Positions 18,271 through 31,004 of a stretch of 64,000 nucleotides of DNA are shown here, piece after piece. The stretch is from Vulcanimicrobiota bacterium (GTDB lineage Bacteria > Vulcanimicrobiota > Vulcanimicrobiia > Vulcanimicrobiales > Vulcanimicrobiaceae). Numbering within the stretch: the first letter of the stretch is position 1; each line of letters opens with the position of its first letter. The notes beneath the pieces were generated by a model. It was not told where the DNA came from, ran no database searches, and was given only the letters and a program-made list of their open reading frames with translations. The translations under genes and the position numbers were made by a program. The DNA lies in the NCBI GenBank assembly GCA_003168375.1, contig PMSI01000003.1:310001-374000 (forward strand), given 5' to 3'.

Positions 18271-20282
18271 GAACGGCACGAATCCTCGCCGCGGTAGCAG
18301 CCGCGGCACTCCTCGCAGCGTGCGGCGGCGGCGGCGGCAGTAGCAAACCTGCCAACGTCGTTCCCGGGCAGCCGACGAATCAGGGCGCGGCAACGCCCTC
18401 GTCGACCTCGTTCAAGTACACGAGCAACGCGCTCACGGGGACACCATCCTCCGGCGCGGTGCAGATCGGCACGATGAAGGTCGACGTGCAGATGAACCTG
18501 CCGAACGTCGCCGCGCTCCACCAGTACGCGGTATCGGTCGGCGATCCGACCAGCGGGTTGTACCGACACTTCCTGACCCCCGAAGAGATCGGCTCGCGGT
18601 TCGGGGCATCAGACGCGGACTACAACGCGGCGATCGCGTACTTCACCGCCGCCGGCCTGCAGGTCACCGGCTGGAAGCAGAAGTCGATGCTGCGCGTCGT
18701 CGGACCGCAGGCCAACATCGAGAGCGCGTTCGGAACGACGTTTGCCCTCTACCATCTGCCGACCGGCGATGCGTACGGGCCGGCGACGACGCCGCACTTC
18801 TCCAAGCCGCTCGCCGTGCACTCGGTCACGCACCTCGTGTACAGTCCGAAGTGGACGAAGCGCAACTCGATCGCGATCCCCCCGCACGGCACGACGCCGG
18901 CGTTCAACTTCGGCCTCCCGCCGCAGCAGATCGCCGCCGCGTTCGACTACACCGGCGCGTACCAAGCCGGGTTCACCGGGACGGGGATCAACATCGGGAT
19001 CATCGGGACGGGTCCGATCAGCAGCGCCGACTACGCGGCGATGAAGACCCAGTTCGGGCTGAGCTGGATCGACGGTTTGGGCGCCTCGCACAACACCGCC
19101 AACACGATCACGCAAGTGAACGTCCAGCCGGCCGCCGGCATCAACGGGGGCACCCCCGCCACGCCGCCGCCGGTGACCGGGCCGTGCAACACCGCGCTGC
19201 CGGCTTGCAATCCGGAAGACGGCGAAGCGCAGATCGATACCCAGCAGACCGCCGCGCTCGCACCGACCGCGAACGTGCTGTTCTACCTCGCGTACGTCCC
19301 GCACGAGACGTTCGGCACGTCGCACGACTTCGGCCCCGAAGAGGGGATCAGCGAGGTCAACGATGAGGTCCAGCAGGCGATCAACGACAACATGGCCGAC
19401 ATCCTGTCGCTGAGCTACGGGATCGCCGAGCAGTACAGCGACTACACGCTCGCCGACGGTACGACCTTCGATCCCAACGGAACGGAGCCGGTACAGTTCG
19501 CGATGCTCCAGGCCGAAGGGATCGCGGTCTTCGTCTCGTCCGGCGATGCGGGCGCGCAAGGCTGCTCGCGACCGTTCGACGGGGTCGCGCCGGGTGTGGC
19601 GGGACCGAACCAGCCCTGTGTGAGCGCCCCCGCGGTCGACGCCAACGTCACCAGCGTCGGCGGGATCACGGCGCCGATCGACGAGGCCGGGAAGAAGATC
19701 GGTCCCTACACGACGTGGGGCGTCCAGACCGAGCACGGCTTCGGTGCGACAGGCGGCGGGCTCTCTGTCGCCGTCCCCAAGCCGGCCTACCAGACGGGAC
19801 CGGGGATCACCGGGACCAAGCGCAACCAGCCCGACGCTTCGCTCGACGCCGATCCCTTTACCGGCGTCGCGGTTGCGTTCAACATCGGGTTCTCCGGCGG
19901 CGGTTTCGGCGGTTTCGGGGGCACCAGCGTTGCCGCACCGGAGATGGCTGCGATGTGGGCGCTCGTACTCGACGCGTGCCGGCAGACCGCTGCCTGCACC
20001 GCCAAGGGGTCCGGCGCGAAGCCGTACCGCATGGGCAACGCCGCACCCGCGATGTACGCGATCTACAACAGCGCGACGCTCTACCCGGCGACGTTCCTCG
20101 ATATCGTCGACGGCAACAACGGCGTGCGCCCGTGCAGCGTGAACCCAGGCCAGGTCGGACCCTGTCCGAACCCCTCGCCCACGATCCAGCCGGGCTTCAA
20201 CGCCACGTCCGGATACGACCTCACGACCGGGATCGGCGTGCCGTTCGGACGGCACCTGATCAAGTCGGTGGTCGGCGTCTAG
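18267..20282 (+). CDS. Sedolisin-type (S53) serine-carboxyl protease, lipoprotein
   Basis: A 671-residue secreted protease of the sedolisin/kumamolisin family, usually active at low pH. The signal peptide ends at LAAC (Cys19). A pro-kumamolisin activation domain follows (VSVGDPTSGLYRHFLTPEEIGSRFG). The catalytic set is complete: Glu320 and Asp324 (GEAQIDTQ), oxyanion Asp427 (SSGDAG) and Ser554 (GTSVAAPE). C-terminal DIVDGNNG and TGIGVPFG are where the family binds calcium. With the S8 protease at 4709 it shows strong investment in extracellular proteolysis. It is coupled to the upstream lipoprotein gene by a GTGA overlap. Confidence 0.92.
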   Translation: MRTARILAAVAAAALLAACGGGGGSSKPANVVPGQPTNQGAATPSSTSFKYTSNALTGTPSSGAVQIGTMKVDVQMNLPNVAALHQYAVSVGDPTSGLYRHFLTPEEIGSRFGASDADYNAAIAYFTAAGLQVTGWKQKSMLRVVGPQANIESAFGTTFALYHLPTGDAYGPATTPHFSKPLAVHSVTHLVYSPKWTKRNSIAIPPHGTTPAFNFGLPPQQIAAAFDYTGAYQAGFTGTGINIGIIGTGPISSADYAAMKTQFGLSWIDGLGASHNTANTITQVNVQPAAGINGGTPATPPPVTGPCNTALPACNPEDGEAQIDTQQTAALAPTANVLFYLAYVPHETFGTSHDFGPEEGISEVNDEVQQAINDNMADILSLSYGIAEQYSDYTLADGTTFDPNGTEPVQFAMLQAEGIAVFVSSGDAGAQGCSRPFDGVAPGVAGPNQPCVSAPAVDANVTSVGGITAPIDEAGKKIGPYTTWGVQTEHGFGATGGGLSVAVPKPAYQTGPGITGTKRNQPDASLDADPFTGVAVAFNIGFSGGGFGGFGGTSVAAPEMAAMWALVLDACRQTAACTAKGSGAKPYRMGNAAPAMYAIYNSATLYPATFLDIVDGNNGVRPCSVNPGQVGPCPNPSPTIQPGFNATSGYDLTTGIGVPFGRHLIKSVVGV

Positions 20283-20309
20283 CCGGCGAGTAAGCGACCG
20301 GAAGCAAGC

Positions 20310-20349
20310 GCAAGAGGCGCCGGAAACTTCGGTATCCGGCGCCTCTTGC
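20310..20349 (+). terminator. Perfect 15-bp inverted repeat between the sedolisin gene and rpmE
   Basis: Arms GCAAGAGGCGCCGGA (20310-20324) and its exact complement at 20335-20349, loop of 10 bases. There is no T-run, so it may end transcription only partly, or act in the rpmE leader, whose start codon is 25 bases downstream. TAGAAT at 20359 could be a -10 element for rpmE. Confidence 0.6.
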
Positions 20350-20373
20350 ACCCGGTGGTAGAATATTGGGGCT

Positions 20374-20655
20374 GTGAAGACCAAGGGCCACCCCAAATGG
20401 TATCCGGAAGCCCACGTGAAGTGCGCTTGCGGAGCCGAATTTACCACCGGATCGACGTCGCCGACCATTCAGGTCGAGGTGTGCTCCAACTGCCATCCTC
20501 TGTGGACCGGGCAGCAGAAGTTCCTCGACACGGCCGGACGCGTCGAGAAGTTCAACCAGCGTGCCGCGATGGCCGACAAGAAGAAGGCCGAGGCCGCCGA
20601 GCGCAAGACGCGCAAGCAGGCCGACGCGCAGGAGAACAGCCCGGCTTCGGTTTAG
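20374..20655 (+). CDS. rpmE: 50S ribosomal protein L31, zinc-binding form
   Basis: A 93-residue bL31 of the zinc-binding (C+) type: Cys17, Cys19, Cys37 and Cys40 form the CxC...CxxC ribbon, with the family segments [27 protein letters not shown]. It sits in the central protuberance of the large subunit and bridges the two subunits. The last 25 residues are a Lys/Ala/Glu-rich tail beyond the usual length. The start is GTG. Placement just ahead of prfA is common in bacteria. A strong terminator hairpin follows directly. Confidence 0.96.
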   Translation: MKTKGHPKWYPEAHVKCACGAEFTTGSTSPTIQVEVCSNCHPLWTGQQKFLDTAGRVEKFNQRAAMADKKKAEAAERKTRKQADAQENSPASV

Positions 20656-20675
20656 CCCCGCCCGAACGATCCCCG

Positions 20676-20706
20676 GAAGCGAGCCGTCCTTCGGCTCGCT
20701 TCTTTC
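20676..20706 (+). terminator. Terminator hairpin between rpmE and prfA
   Basis: GAAGCGAGCCG and CGGCTCGCTTC pair perfectly over 11 bp around a 5-base loop and are followed by TTTC. It ends 8 bases before the prfA start, so it lies in the prfA leader and may lower prfA expression relative to rpmE. Confidence 0.7.
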
Positions 20707-20713
20707 ATGCCCG

Positions 20714-21795
<1,082 letters not shown>

Positions 21796-21799
<4 letters not shown>

Positions 21800-22653
21800 C
21801 GATCGGCGAGGCGCTGCGTGACGCGGCGGTGCGGCTGGAGCCGGTCGGGGGGACCGGGCGGCTCGACGCGGTGTTTCTCCTCGCGCATGCCGGCGGTGTT
21901 TCGCGCGCCGAGATGATCGCGCACCGGGAACGCCAGCTCGGGCCCGAGATCGTGCAGCGGTTCGAAGAGCTCGTGGAACTGCGCGAGCGCGGCGCACCGC
22001 TCGCATACGTCACCGGCGAGGCCGGTTTCTACGGGCGGATGTTCGGTGTCGATGCGCGCGTGCTGGTTCCGCGACCGGAGACCGAACTCGCCGTCGAATG
22101 GGTGGTCCGCCATCTGCGCGCGATCGGTCGTGAGAACGGCAGCGCGGCCGACGTGGGAACCGGCAGCGGCGCGCTCGCCGTGACGCTCGCCGCCGAGCTC
22201 CCCGGACTCGGCGTATACGCGAGCGACGTGTCGCAGGACGCGCTTGTCGTCGCGCGCCGGAACGCCGCCCGCAACGAGGTGTTTCAGCGCGTCACGTTCC
22301 TGCACGGAGACCTTGCCGCTCCGCTGCTGCCATACGCCCCCTTCGACGGTGTCGTCGCGAACCTGCCGTATGTGCCGGGCGCGGAGTGTGTGGCCGCGCC
22401 CGATCCCGTCTCGTTCGAGCCGCTCCTAGCGCGTGACGGCGGCAGCGACGGGCTCGCGGTCTACCGCCGTTTCGTCCCTGACCTTCCGGCGCTGGTGGGG
22501 CCGCGCGGGATCGCGGTCCTCGAAGCGGCGCCGGCGAACGTGCGCGCGCTCGAGGCACTGGTCCGAGGCGCGCTGCCGGAGGCCGGCGTCGAGACGATCC
22601 AGGACTATGCCGGCCTCGAACGCTTGGTCGTCGCCGTCATCCCGCCGGGCTGA
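21796..22653 (+). CDS. prmC: Release factor glutamine N5-methyltransferase
   Basis: Methylates the glutamine of the GGQ motif in release factors, using S-adenosylmethionine. The 285-residue protein has the N-terminal helical domain, the RPETELAVEWV segment, SAM motif ADVGTGSGALAVTLA, and the substrate motif here as NLPYVP, a variant of the usual NPPY. The TTG start overlaps the prfA stop (TTGA), so release factor and modifier are translationally coupled. Confidence 0.93.
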
Positions 22654-22695
22654 TCCCTCCCGGCTCGATCGCGGCGCGTAGCAAGTAGGCGATCG

Positions 22696-22720
22696 GAGGC
22701 GCCGCCGGAGGCGCCTCCGG
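22696..22720 (+). other. Hairpin in the pyrG leader
   Basis: GGAGGCGCC pairs with GGCGCCTCC around a short loop, 28 bases ahead of the pyrG start. It has no T-run. It could be a weak terminator for the prfA-prmC transcript or an attenuation element; pyrG is regulated by leader structures in Gram-positive bacteria, but by a different sequence. Confidence 0.4.
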
Positions 22721-22732
22721 CCCGCTCGGTGA

Positions 22733-25157
<2,425 letters not shown>

Positions 25158-25161
<4 letters not shown>

Positions 25162-26195
25162 CACCGGGGCTGCGCCCAGACCTCGCGCTCGACGTGCGGG
25201 AGACCTCGCACACGTCGGCCGGGATGCTCGCGTACGTGCGTGCGCTGCGCCGGGTGCTGCCGCAGGTCGCGCCCGACTTGCGTGTCGCCGAGGTCGGCAG
25301 CGGCGACAACTTCGATCTGGCGGAGCAGGTCGGGCTTCCGCTGCGGATCGCGCGCCTGCGCCCGCGCCTCGTCCACTTTCCGACGCCGTACGTCCCGCGT
25401 ATCGTCCCCGCTCCGTACGTGGTGACGGTCCACGACGTGATCGATCTCGAGTTTCCGCAGTACGCGAAGCCCAAGGTCGGGCCGTACTGGCGCCACGTGG
25501 TCGGGCCGGTGCTGCGCGGGGCGCGTGCCGTGATCACCGACGACGATGCGACAGTCGAGCTGCTCGAGCGCTACCTGCGCGTCGATCCGGCGCGCGTGCG
25601 CGTCATTCCGCTCGGCGTCGACGAACCCGATCCGCTTCCGGAACCGCTCGTCGGCGATCGGCCGTACCTGTTCTACGCCGGCAACCACCGTCCGCACAAG
25701 GATCTGGCGACGCTGGTCGCGGCCTGGGCGTCGCTCCCCGACCGCCACGCGGTCGACCTCGTCCTCACCGGCGACGAAGAGCCGGCGCTGCGCGCCGTGC
25801 GGCACGCCCACGGCGAGCTCGCGTTCGCCGGCGCGGTCGACGAGGAGGATCTGTGGCGGCTGTACCGCGGCGCCGTAGCGTACGTGCACCCGGCGCTGCG
25901 CGAAGGCTTCGGCCTCCCGGTGCTCGAGGCGCTGCGCGCCGGGACGCCGGTGATCGCGGCCGAGACCGCGACCGCGACGGTGCTCAAACCGTACGTTCAT
26001 CGCTACGCTCCGCACGACATCATGGCTCTGCGTTTGCTGCTGTTGCGCGCCGTCGAACAGCCCGACGCGTTCGCGCTTGACGCCGGCCTCGCGCGAGCGG
26101 CTACCGCCGAGCTCACCTGGGAGCGCACGGTCCGCGCGACCGCCGGCCTCTATCGCGAGCTGCTGGATTCGCCCGCGGCGAATCGGCCGTCGTGA
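25158..26195 (+). CDS. Family 4 glycosyltransferase
   Basis: A GT-B fold, GT4-type enzyme of 345 residues. The C-terminal half has FYAGNHRPHKDLATLVAAW, then LALTG-like VLTGDEE and the donor-binding motif HPALREGFGLPVLEALRAG, where the E-x7-E pattern contacts the sugar nucleotide. It starts with GTG overlapping the previous stop, and ends overlapping a close paralogue. The three genes form a surface-glycan block; the sugar and acceptor are unknown. Confidence 0.88.
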
Positions 26196-27175
26196 TCCGC
26201 GTCGTGCTGGCGGCGCGGCCGACGACGCGCGCCTCGGCCGGGATGCGCGCGTACACGCGCGCGCTCCTCGAACGCATGCCGCGGGTCGCGCCGGATATCG
26301 AGCTGATCCCCGTGGACGCGCCGCTCGCGCTCCATCCGCTCGCGCTGCGTGCCGCCCGCCCGCAACTGGTCCACCTGCCGTACCTCGAAGCGGCGCCGCT
26401 GGTCCCGCGGCCGTATGTTGCGATGGTGCACGATCTGATCCACCTGCAGTTCCCGGCGCTGTTCTCGCGTGCGACGGCGCTCTACTGGCGCGTCGTTGCG
26501 GCGCCGCTCTACCGGGGCGCTGCGCGCGTCCTGGTGAGCGACGAGCGTGTCGCCGCTGACTGCGTGGCGCTGCTCGGCGTCGCGCGCGAGCGCATCCGGA
26601 TCGTTCCGCTCGGATTCGGCGAGGGGGTCGCCGGCGCGGAGCCGTGGGCCGCGCAGCGGCCGTACGTGCTCTACGCGGGGAACCACCGCCCGCACAAAGG
26701 GCTCGAGACGCTCTACGCCGCCTGGGCGGCGCTCCCCGAGAATCTGGCGCTCGATCTCGTCCTGACGGGACCTGACGAACCCGGCGTGCGTTCCCGGTAC
26801 ATGCGGCAGAACGGCGAGATCGCATTCCTCGGAGAGCTCGACGAGGCGACGCTGGCGCGGCGCTATCGCGGCGCGCTGGCGTACGTTCAGCCATCGCTCG
26901 CCGAGGGGTTCGGCATTCCGGCGCTCGAGGCGGCGGTCGCCGGAACCCCGGTTCTGGGGAGCACGGCCGCGATTCCGTCGATCCTCGCCCCGTTCGCGCA
27001 GACGTTCGCCGCAGGCGACGCCGCGGCGCTCGCCTCGCTGCTGGCCGCGCTCGCCCGCGATCCGGCGCGTGCGCGAGAACGTGCCGCCGAGGGCGCCGTC
27101 ACGCTGCGGGCGTATACCTGGGATCGGTTCGCGGCTTCGACGGCCGCCGTTTATCGCGAGGTGGTATGCCCCTAA
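26192..27175 (+). CDS. Family 4 glycosyltransferase, tandem paralogue
   Basis: A 327-residue GT4 enzyme closely related to the gene before it: both share SAGM-x-AY near the N-terminus, the VHD-x-IH/D-L motif, YAGNHRPHK and the EGFG-(I/L)-P donor motif (here PSLAEGFGIPALEAAVAG). The pair looks like a tandem duplication, probably adding successive sugars to one glycan. It starts with GTG in a 4-base overlap. Confidence 0.87.
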   Translation: MIRVVLAARPTTRASAGMRAYTRALLERMPRVAPDIELIPVDAPLALHPLALRAARPQLVHLPYLEAAPLVPRPYVAMVHDLIHLQFPALFSRATALYWRVVAAPLYRGAARVLVSDERVAADCVALLGVARERIRIVPLGFGEGVAGAEPWAAQRPYVLYAGNHRPHKGLETLYAAWAALPENLALDLVLTGPDEPGVRSRYMRQNGEIAFLGELDEATLARRYRGALAYVQPSLAEGFGIPALEAAVAGTPVLGSTAAIPSILAPFAQTFAAGDAAALASLLAALARDPARARERAAEGAVTLRAYTWDRFAASTAAVYREVVCP

Positions 27176-27210
27176 CCCTTCGACAACCCTTCGACAAGCT
27201 CAGGATGACC
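27176..27210. repeat. Dispersed repeat, copy 4 (one full and one partial unit)
   Basis: CCCTTCGACAA is followed at once by CCCTTCGACAAGCTCAGG and ATGACC, in the 50-base gap between the last glycosyltransferase and the stalk-domain gene. The doubled half suggests slippage or repeated insertion. Confidence 0.75.
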
Positions 27211-27225
27211 TTGCGTGAGCTCTGA

Positions 27226-28767
27226 ATGACGGACCTCAGGAGGGCGCTGTTCTTGCTGGTCTTCGTTGCGGCGTGGACCGCTCCGGTGACCGCAGCGCCG
27301 CCGCCGAAGCGGGACGAAGCGCCGATTCGGCCGATCACCATCGTGGTCAACGGCGAGGAACTCGCCCGCGATCCGGCGCCGCGGATCGTCGGCGGGCGTC
27401 TGCTGGTCCCGGTCGTGCGCATCTACAGCGCCCTCGGCATCACCGTCGCACGCGCCGGCCAAACGCTGGTTGCGTCGGCCCCGTCGAAGCGCATCACGAT
27501 AACGGTCGGGTCGAGCCGCGCCACGGTGGACACGCGCGCGATCGCGCTGGACTCGCCGGCGGTGGAGATCGACGGCGCGACCTATGTCCCGCTGCGCTTC
27601 GTCGCCGACTCGCTCGGCGCGCAGGTCTCGTACGATCCGAAGGGCGAGCGGGTCGAGGTCGTCTCGTCGATCGTCGGCCGGACGCCTGGGCTCGAACAGC
27701 ACACACCGGGCGGTTCGACACAGATCGTCGGCACGGTCAGCGCGGTCGACTTGAACTCGGCACCGGAGTCGGTCACGGTGACGCGCGGGCAGTCGGTGCG
27801 GACGATCGCGATCACCTCGGACGCGAAGATCGTCGTGCAGGACGTCGTCACGCGCACCACGACACCGGCCACGCTGCAGGACGTTCACGTCGGTGACGCG
27901 GTCAGCGTCATCTTACGCAGCGACGGGCGAGTCGATCAGGTGATCGCGCGATATGCGTCGCGTGCCGGGACGATCGCGGCGGTCTCGTCGAGCGCGTTCG
28001 TGCTGCAGAACGGCTACGTCGTGACGCCGGACAAGGGCACTGAGATCACGCTCAACGCGCAGCCGGTCGCGATCGCCGATCTGAAAGTCGGCGACAACGT
28101 CACCGTGCGGCTCAATCCGGACACGGGCGAAAAGCGGCAGATTCTGGTTGCGCGCGTGGTCGAGTCGACCCCGACGCCGGCCGGTTCGGCACAGATCACC
28201 GATATCGCGGTCGGCGCGAAGGGGCCGCTGCGTGCCGGCGATGCGTTCACCGTCACGCTGCACGGGACTCCGGGCGGGAGAGCCTCGTTCGACATCGGCA
28301 CGTATCTGACCGGGCTGCCCGTGCCCGAGATCCAGCCCGGCACGTACACGACCAAGTACACCGTTCCCGAGGGGATCAACTTCAGCCGGACGACGATCTA
28401 CGGGCACCTCAACGTCGGCGCATCATTAGCGCCGCGTGCCGAGGCATCGCAGCTCGTCGCGGTGACGACCACGAAGCCGCAGATCGTCGACATCGCGCCG
28501 CCGAACGGGCAGACCGTCAACAACAACAAGCCCTCGATCTATGCGACGTACCGTACGCCGACCGACGCCGGGATCGACGTCGGCAAAGTCCGGATCGAGG
28601 TCAACGGCCTCGACGTGACGGCGGCCTCGACGCGCACCGACCAGTTCATCACCTACAGCCCCGGGGTGGCGCTCCCCGACGGCCCGGTCACGGTGAAGAT
28701 CACGATCGCCGACAATGCGGGGAATCCCCAAACGCGCATCTGGACGTTCACCGTCCGCACCCACTAA
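27226..28767 (+). CDS. Secreted protein with copper-amine-oxidase-like N-terminal (stalk) domain
   Basis: A 513-residue exported protein: a Sec signal peptide, then a stalk domain at about 35-130 (NGEELARDPAPRIVGGRLLVPVVRI, YVPLRFVADSLGAQVSYDPKGERV), the fold seen at the N-terminus of copper amine oxidases and in many cell-surface proteins. Residues 150-330 hold repeated beta-barrel units (GTVSAVDL..., VHVGDAVSVILRSDGRV, LKVGDNVTVRLNPDTGE), and the C-terminal part looks like Ig/bacterial surface modules. No oxidase domain is present. It is probably a surface or cell-wall binding protein, next to glycan-building genes. Confidence 0.78.
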   Translation: MTDLRRALFLLVFVAAWTAPVTAAPPPKRDEAPIRPITIVVNGEELARDPAPRIVGGRLLVPVVRIYSALGITVARAGQTLVASAPSKRITITVGSSRATVDTRAIALDSPAVEIDGATYVPLRFVADSLGAQVSYDPKGERVEVVSSIVGRTPGLEQHTPGGSTQIVGTVSAVDLNSAPESVTVTRGQSVRTIAITSDAKIVVQDVVTRTTTPATLQDVHVGDAVSVILRSDGRVDQVIARYASRAGTIAAVSSSAFVLQNGYVVTPDKGTEITLNAQPVAIADLKVGDNVTVRLNPDTGEKRQILVARVVESTPTPAGSAQITDIAVGAKGPLRAGDAFTVTLHGTPGGRASFDIGTYLTGLPVPEIQPGTYTTKYTVPEGINFSRTTIYGHLNVGASLAPRAEASQLVAVTTTKPQIVDIAPPNGQTVNNNKPSIYATYRTPTDAGIDVGKVRIEVNGLDVTAASTRTDQFITYSPGVALPDGPVTVKITIADNAGNPQTRIWTFTVRTH

Positions 28768-28770
28768 CGA

Positions 28771-30375
28771 GTGTCATCCTCGATGATCCGTTCGACGGCG
28801 GCCGGCGTTGGCGCGCTCGCGGTCGCACTGACGCTGAGCGCGTGCGGCGGCGAGGGCGACGCGAACGGGGGCAGCGCGCCGCTGGTGATGGCGCGCGTCA
28901 AGGACGCGGTCGTGCTCGATCCCTCGCACGCGACCGACGGGCTCTCGCTGAACACGACGAACGAGGTGATGCAGAACCTCGTGACCTTCAAACCCGGCTC
29001 GTTCGACGTCGTCGGCGACGCCGCCGAGCGATGGTCGGCGAGTGCCGACGGCAAGACGTGGACCTTCGAGCTGAGGCCGGGCCTCGTGTTCTCGGACGGA
29101 ACCCCGCTCGACGCGAAGGCGGTGAAGTTCAACCTGGACCGCTGGCGGCTCACCGTGAACCCGGCGCACGGGAATTTCGCCTACTCGTACTACGCCGACG
29201 ACTTCGGCGGCTTCCCCGGCGTCATCGCGGACGTGCAGGCGCCGAGCGCGACCCGCGTCGTGATCAAACTCTCCAAACCGCTCGGACCGTTCCTGCGCGA
29301 CATCGCGGAGCAGGCGTTCGGGCTGGGCTCACCGCAGGCGATCCTCGCCGACCCGAAGGCGTTCGAGATCAAGCCGGTCGGCAGCGGGCCGTATCAAGTG
29401 GCGGAATGGGTGCGCGACGATCACATCACGCTGATCGCGAACCCGAAGTGGAAGGGCCGTAAGCCCGGCTACCAGACCGTCATCATCCGCGACATCCCCG
29501 ATCAAGCGACCAGCGTGCTGTCGATCCAGAAGGGCGACATCGACATCCTGACCGACCCACGCCCCGACGACGCGAAGGCGCTGGCGAAACAGGCGGGGAT
29601 CAGCGTCGTCGAGCAGCCCTCGAACAACGTCAGCTACGTCGCGATGCACGTCGAGAAGAAGCCGTTCGGCGACGTGCGCGTGCGGCAGGCGATCGCATAC
29701 GCTATCGACATCGCAACGATGGCGAAGAGCCTCTATTCGAGCGGCGCGGTCGTGGCGGACAATTGGACGCCGCCCGGGATGCTGGGAGAGAATCCCGCCG
29801 TGAAGACGTATCCGCACGACCCGGTGAAGGCCCGCGCCCTGCTCGCCGCCGCCGGTTTTCCGCATGGGTTCGCGACGACGCTGAGCTACTCGACGGCGCC
29901 GCGTCCCTATCTGCCGGAGCCGCAGCGCGTCGCCGAGACGATCCAGGCGAACCTCGCGCAAGCCGGGATCCAAGTGACGCTGCAGCCCTACGAGTGGGGC
30001 GTCTTCCTCGACCGCATCAAGCACGGTCAGCACGAGATGTGTCTGATCGGGTGGACCGGCGACAACGGCGATCCCGACAATTTCTTCTACCCGCTGCTCG
30101 ATCAAGACTCGGCTCACAAGGACGGGACGGCGCAGAACTACTCGTTCTGGCGCGACCCGGCGTTCCATGAGCTGATGCTGCAGGGGCAGGCCGCGGTCGA
30201 CGACACGAAGCGCAAGGAGATCTACCGGCGAGCGAACGCGATGGTGCACGAGCAGGCGCCGGCGATCTCGCTCGTCCACACCACCGTCCCGATCGTCATG
30301 AAGTCCTCGCTCAAGGGCTACGTGCCGAGCCCGAATACGTCGTACCACTTCAACCTGATCCATCCCGGGAGCTAG
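28771..30375 (+). CDS. Peptide/nickel-type ABC transporter substrate-binding lipoprotein (SBP family 5)
   Basis: A 534-residue family 5 solute-binding protein (DppA/OppA type). The lipobox is LSAC (Cys25 from the GTG start; ATG at 28783 is an alternative). Family segments include WTFELRPGLVFSDGTPLDAKAVKFNLDR, the VRQAIAYAIDI helix, and C-terminal IGWTGDNGDPDNFFYPLL. It would capture peptides in the periplasm for import. No permease or ATPase gene is nearby, so it must work with components encoded elsewhere. It fits with the secreted proteases. Confidence 0.92.
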   Translation: MSSSMIRSTAAGVGALAVALTLSACGGEGDANGGSAPLVMARVKDAVVLDPSHATDGLSLNTTNEVMQNLVTFKPGSFDVVGDAAERWSASADGKTWTFELRPGLVFSDGTPLDAKAVKFNLDRWRLTVNPAHGNFAYSYYADDFGGFPGVIADVQAPSATRVVIKLSKPLGPFLRDIAEQAFGLGSPQAILADPKAFEIKPVGSGPYQVAEWVRDDHITLIANPKWKGRKPGYQTVIIRDIPDQATSVLSIQKGDIDILTDPRPDDAKALAKQAGISVVEQPSNNVSYVAMHVEKKPFGDVRVRQAIAYAIDIATMAKSLYSSGAVVADNWTPPGMLGENPAVKTYPHDPVKARALLAAAGFPHGFATTLSYSTAPRPYLPEPQRVAETIQANLAQAGIQVTLQPYEWGVFLDRIKHGQHEMCLIGWTGDNGDPDNFFYPLLDQDSAHKDGTAQNYSFWRDPAFHELMLQGQAAVDDTKRKEIYRRANAMVHEQAPAISLVHTTVPIVMKSSLKGYVPSPNTSYHFNLIHPGS

Positions 30376-30377
30376 TG

Positions 30378-30728
30378 ATGGCGCAGACCGATCCGAACTG
30401 CATCTTCTGCAAGATCGTCCGCAAGGAGATCTCGGCCGACGAAGTGTTGCGCGACGAGCACGTCGTCGCGTTTCGCGACCTCAACCCGCAGGCGCCGACG
30501 CACGTGCTGGTGATCCCGACCGAACACGCCGCGCATCTCAGCGATTTCATGCAACAGGCGCCGGCCCAGGCCGCGCACCTGCTGGCCGCCGCGTCGGAAC
30601 TGGGCCGCCGTTTCGGCCCGGGCGGATACCGCGTCGTGATGAACGAGGGCGCCGACGCCGGCCAGACGGTCCACCACCTCCACGCTCACGTCCTCGCCGG
30701 CCGCCGCATGACCTGGCCGCCCGGCTGA
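30378..30728 (+). CDS. HIT family nucleotide hydrolase/transferase
   Basis: A 116-residue histidine-triad protein (HINT branch). It has CIFCKIVRKEISADEVLRDE at the N-terminus and the triad HHLHAHVLAGR, whose middle histidine forms the nucleotidyl intermediate. Such proteins hydrolyse adenosine phosphoramidates. ATG at 30378 is preferred over GTG at 30375 because GGGAG lies 6 bases upstream. It ends 99 bases before rpsU. Confidence 0.93.
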   Translation: MAQTDPNCIFCKIVRKEISADEVLRDEHVVAFRDLNPQAPTHVLVIPTEHAAHLSDFMQQAPAQAAHLLAAASELGRRFGPGGYRVVMNEGADAGQTVHHLHAHVLAGRRMTWPPG

Positions 30729-30733
30729 GGTCC

Positions 30734-30762
30734 TTTACGGAGCGTGCGCGCTATGGTATCGT
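30734..30762 (+). promoter_or_regulatory. Possible promoter for rpsU
   Basis: TTTACG at 30734 and TATCGT at 30757, separated by 17 bases, resemble a sigma-70 promoter. A short GGCCC/GGGCC hairpin follows in the leader before the strong GGAGG site of rpsU. The match is modest. Confidence 0.35.
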
Positions 30763-30827
30763 TCTTCGTCGGGCCCTTACGGGCCACGAAGCGGTTTCGG
30801 CCGCGGCGGAGGGAGGTGTTCTAGTAG

Positions 30828-30998
30828 ATGGAGATTCGAGTCGCACCGGGCGAGACGATCGAGAGCGCGCTGCGTCGCTTCAAGAAGGCGACCCAGAAGG
30901 CCGGCGTCCTCGCCGAGGCGCGGAAACACGAGCACTACGAGAAGCCGAGCGTCCGCCGCAAGAAGAAGAGCGCCGCCGCCCGCAAACGCCGCAGCTAG
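30828..30998 (+). CDS. rpsU: 30S ribosomal protein S21
   Basis: A 56-residue bS21, read directly from the sequence: [20 protein letters not shown], a [16 protein letters not shown] middle and a basic C-terminus. S21 sits by the anti-Shine-Dalgarno region of 16S rRNA and helps start translation. A very strong GGAGGGAGG site lies upstream of the ATG. The next gene, yqeY, begins 6 bases later, the same order as in Bacillus subtilis. Confidence 0.96.
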   Translation: MEIRVAPGETIESALRRFKKATQKAGVLAEARKHEHYEKPSVRRKKKSAAARKRRS

Positions 30999-31004
30999 CG
31001 GTCC

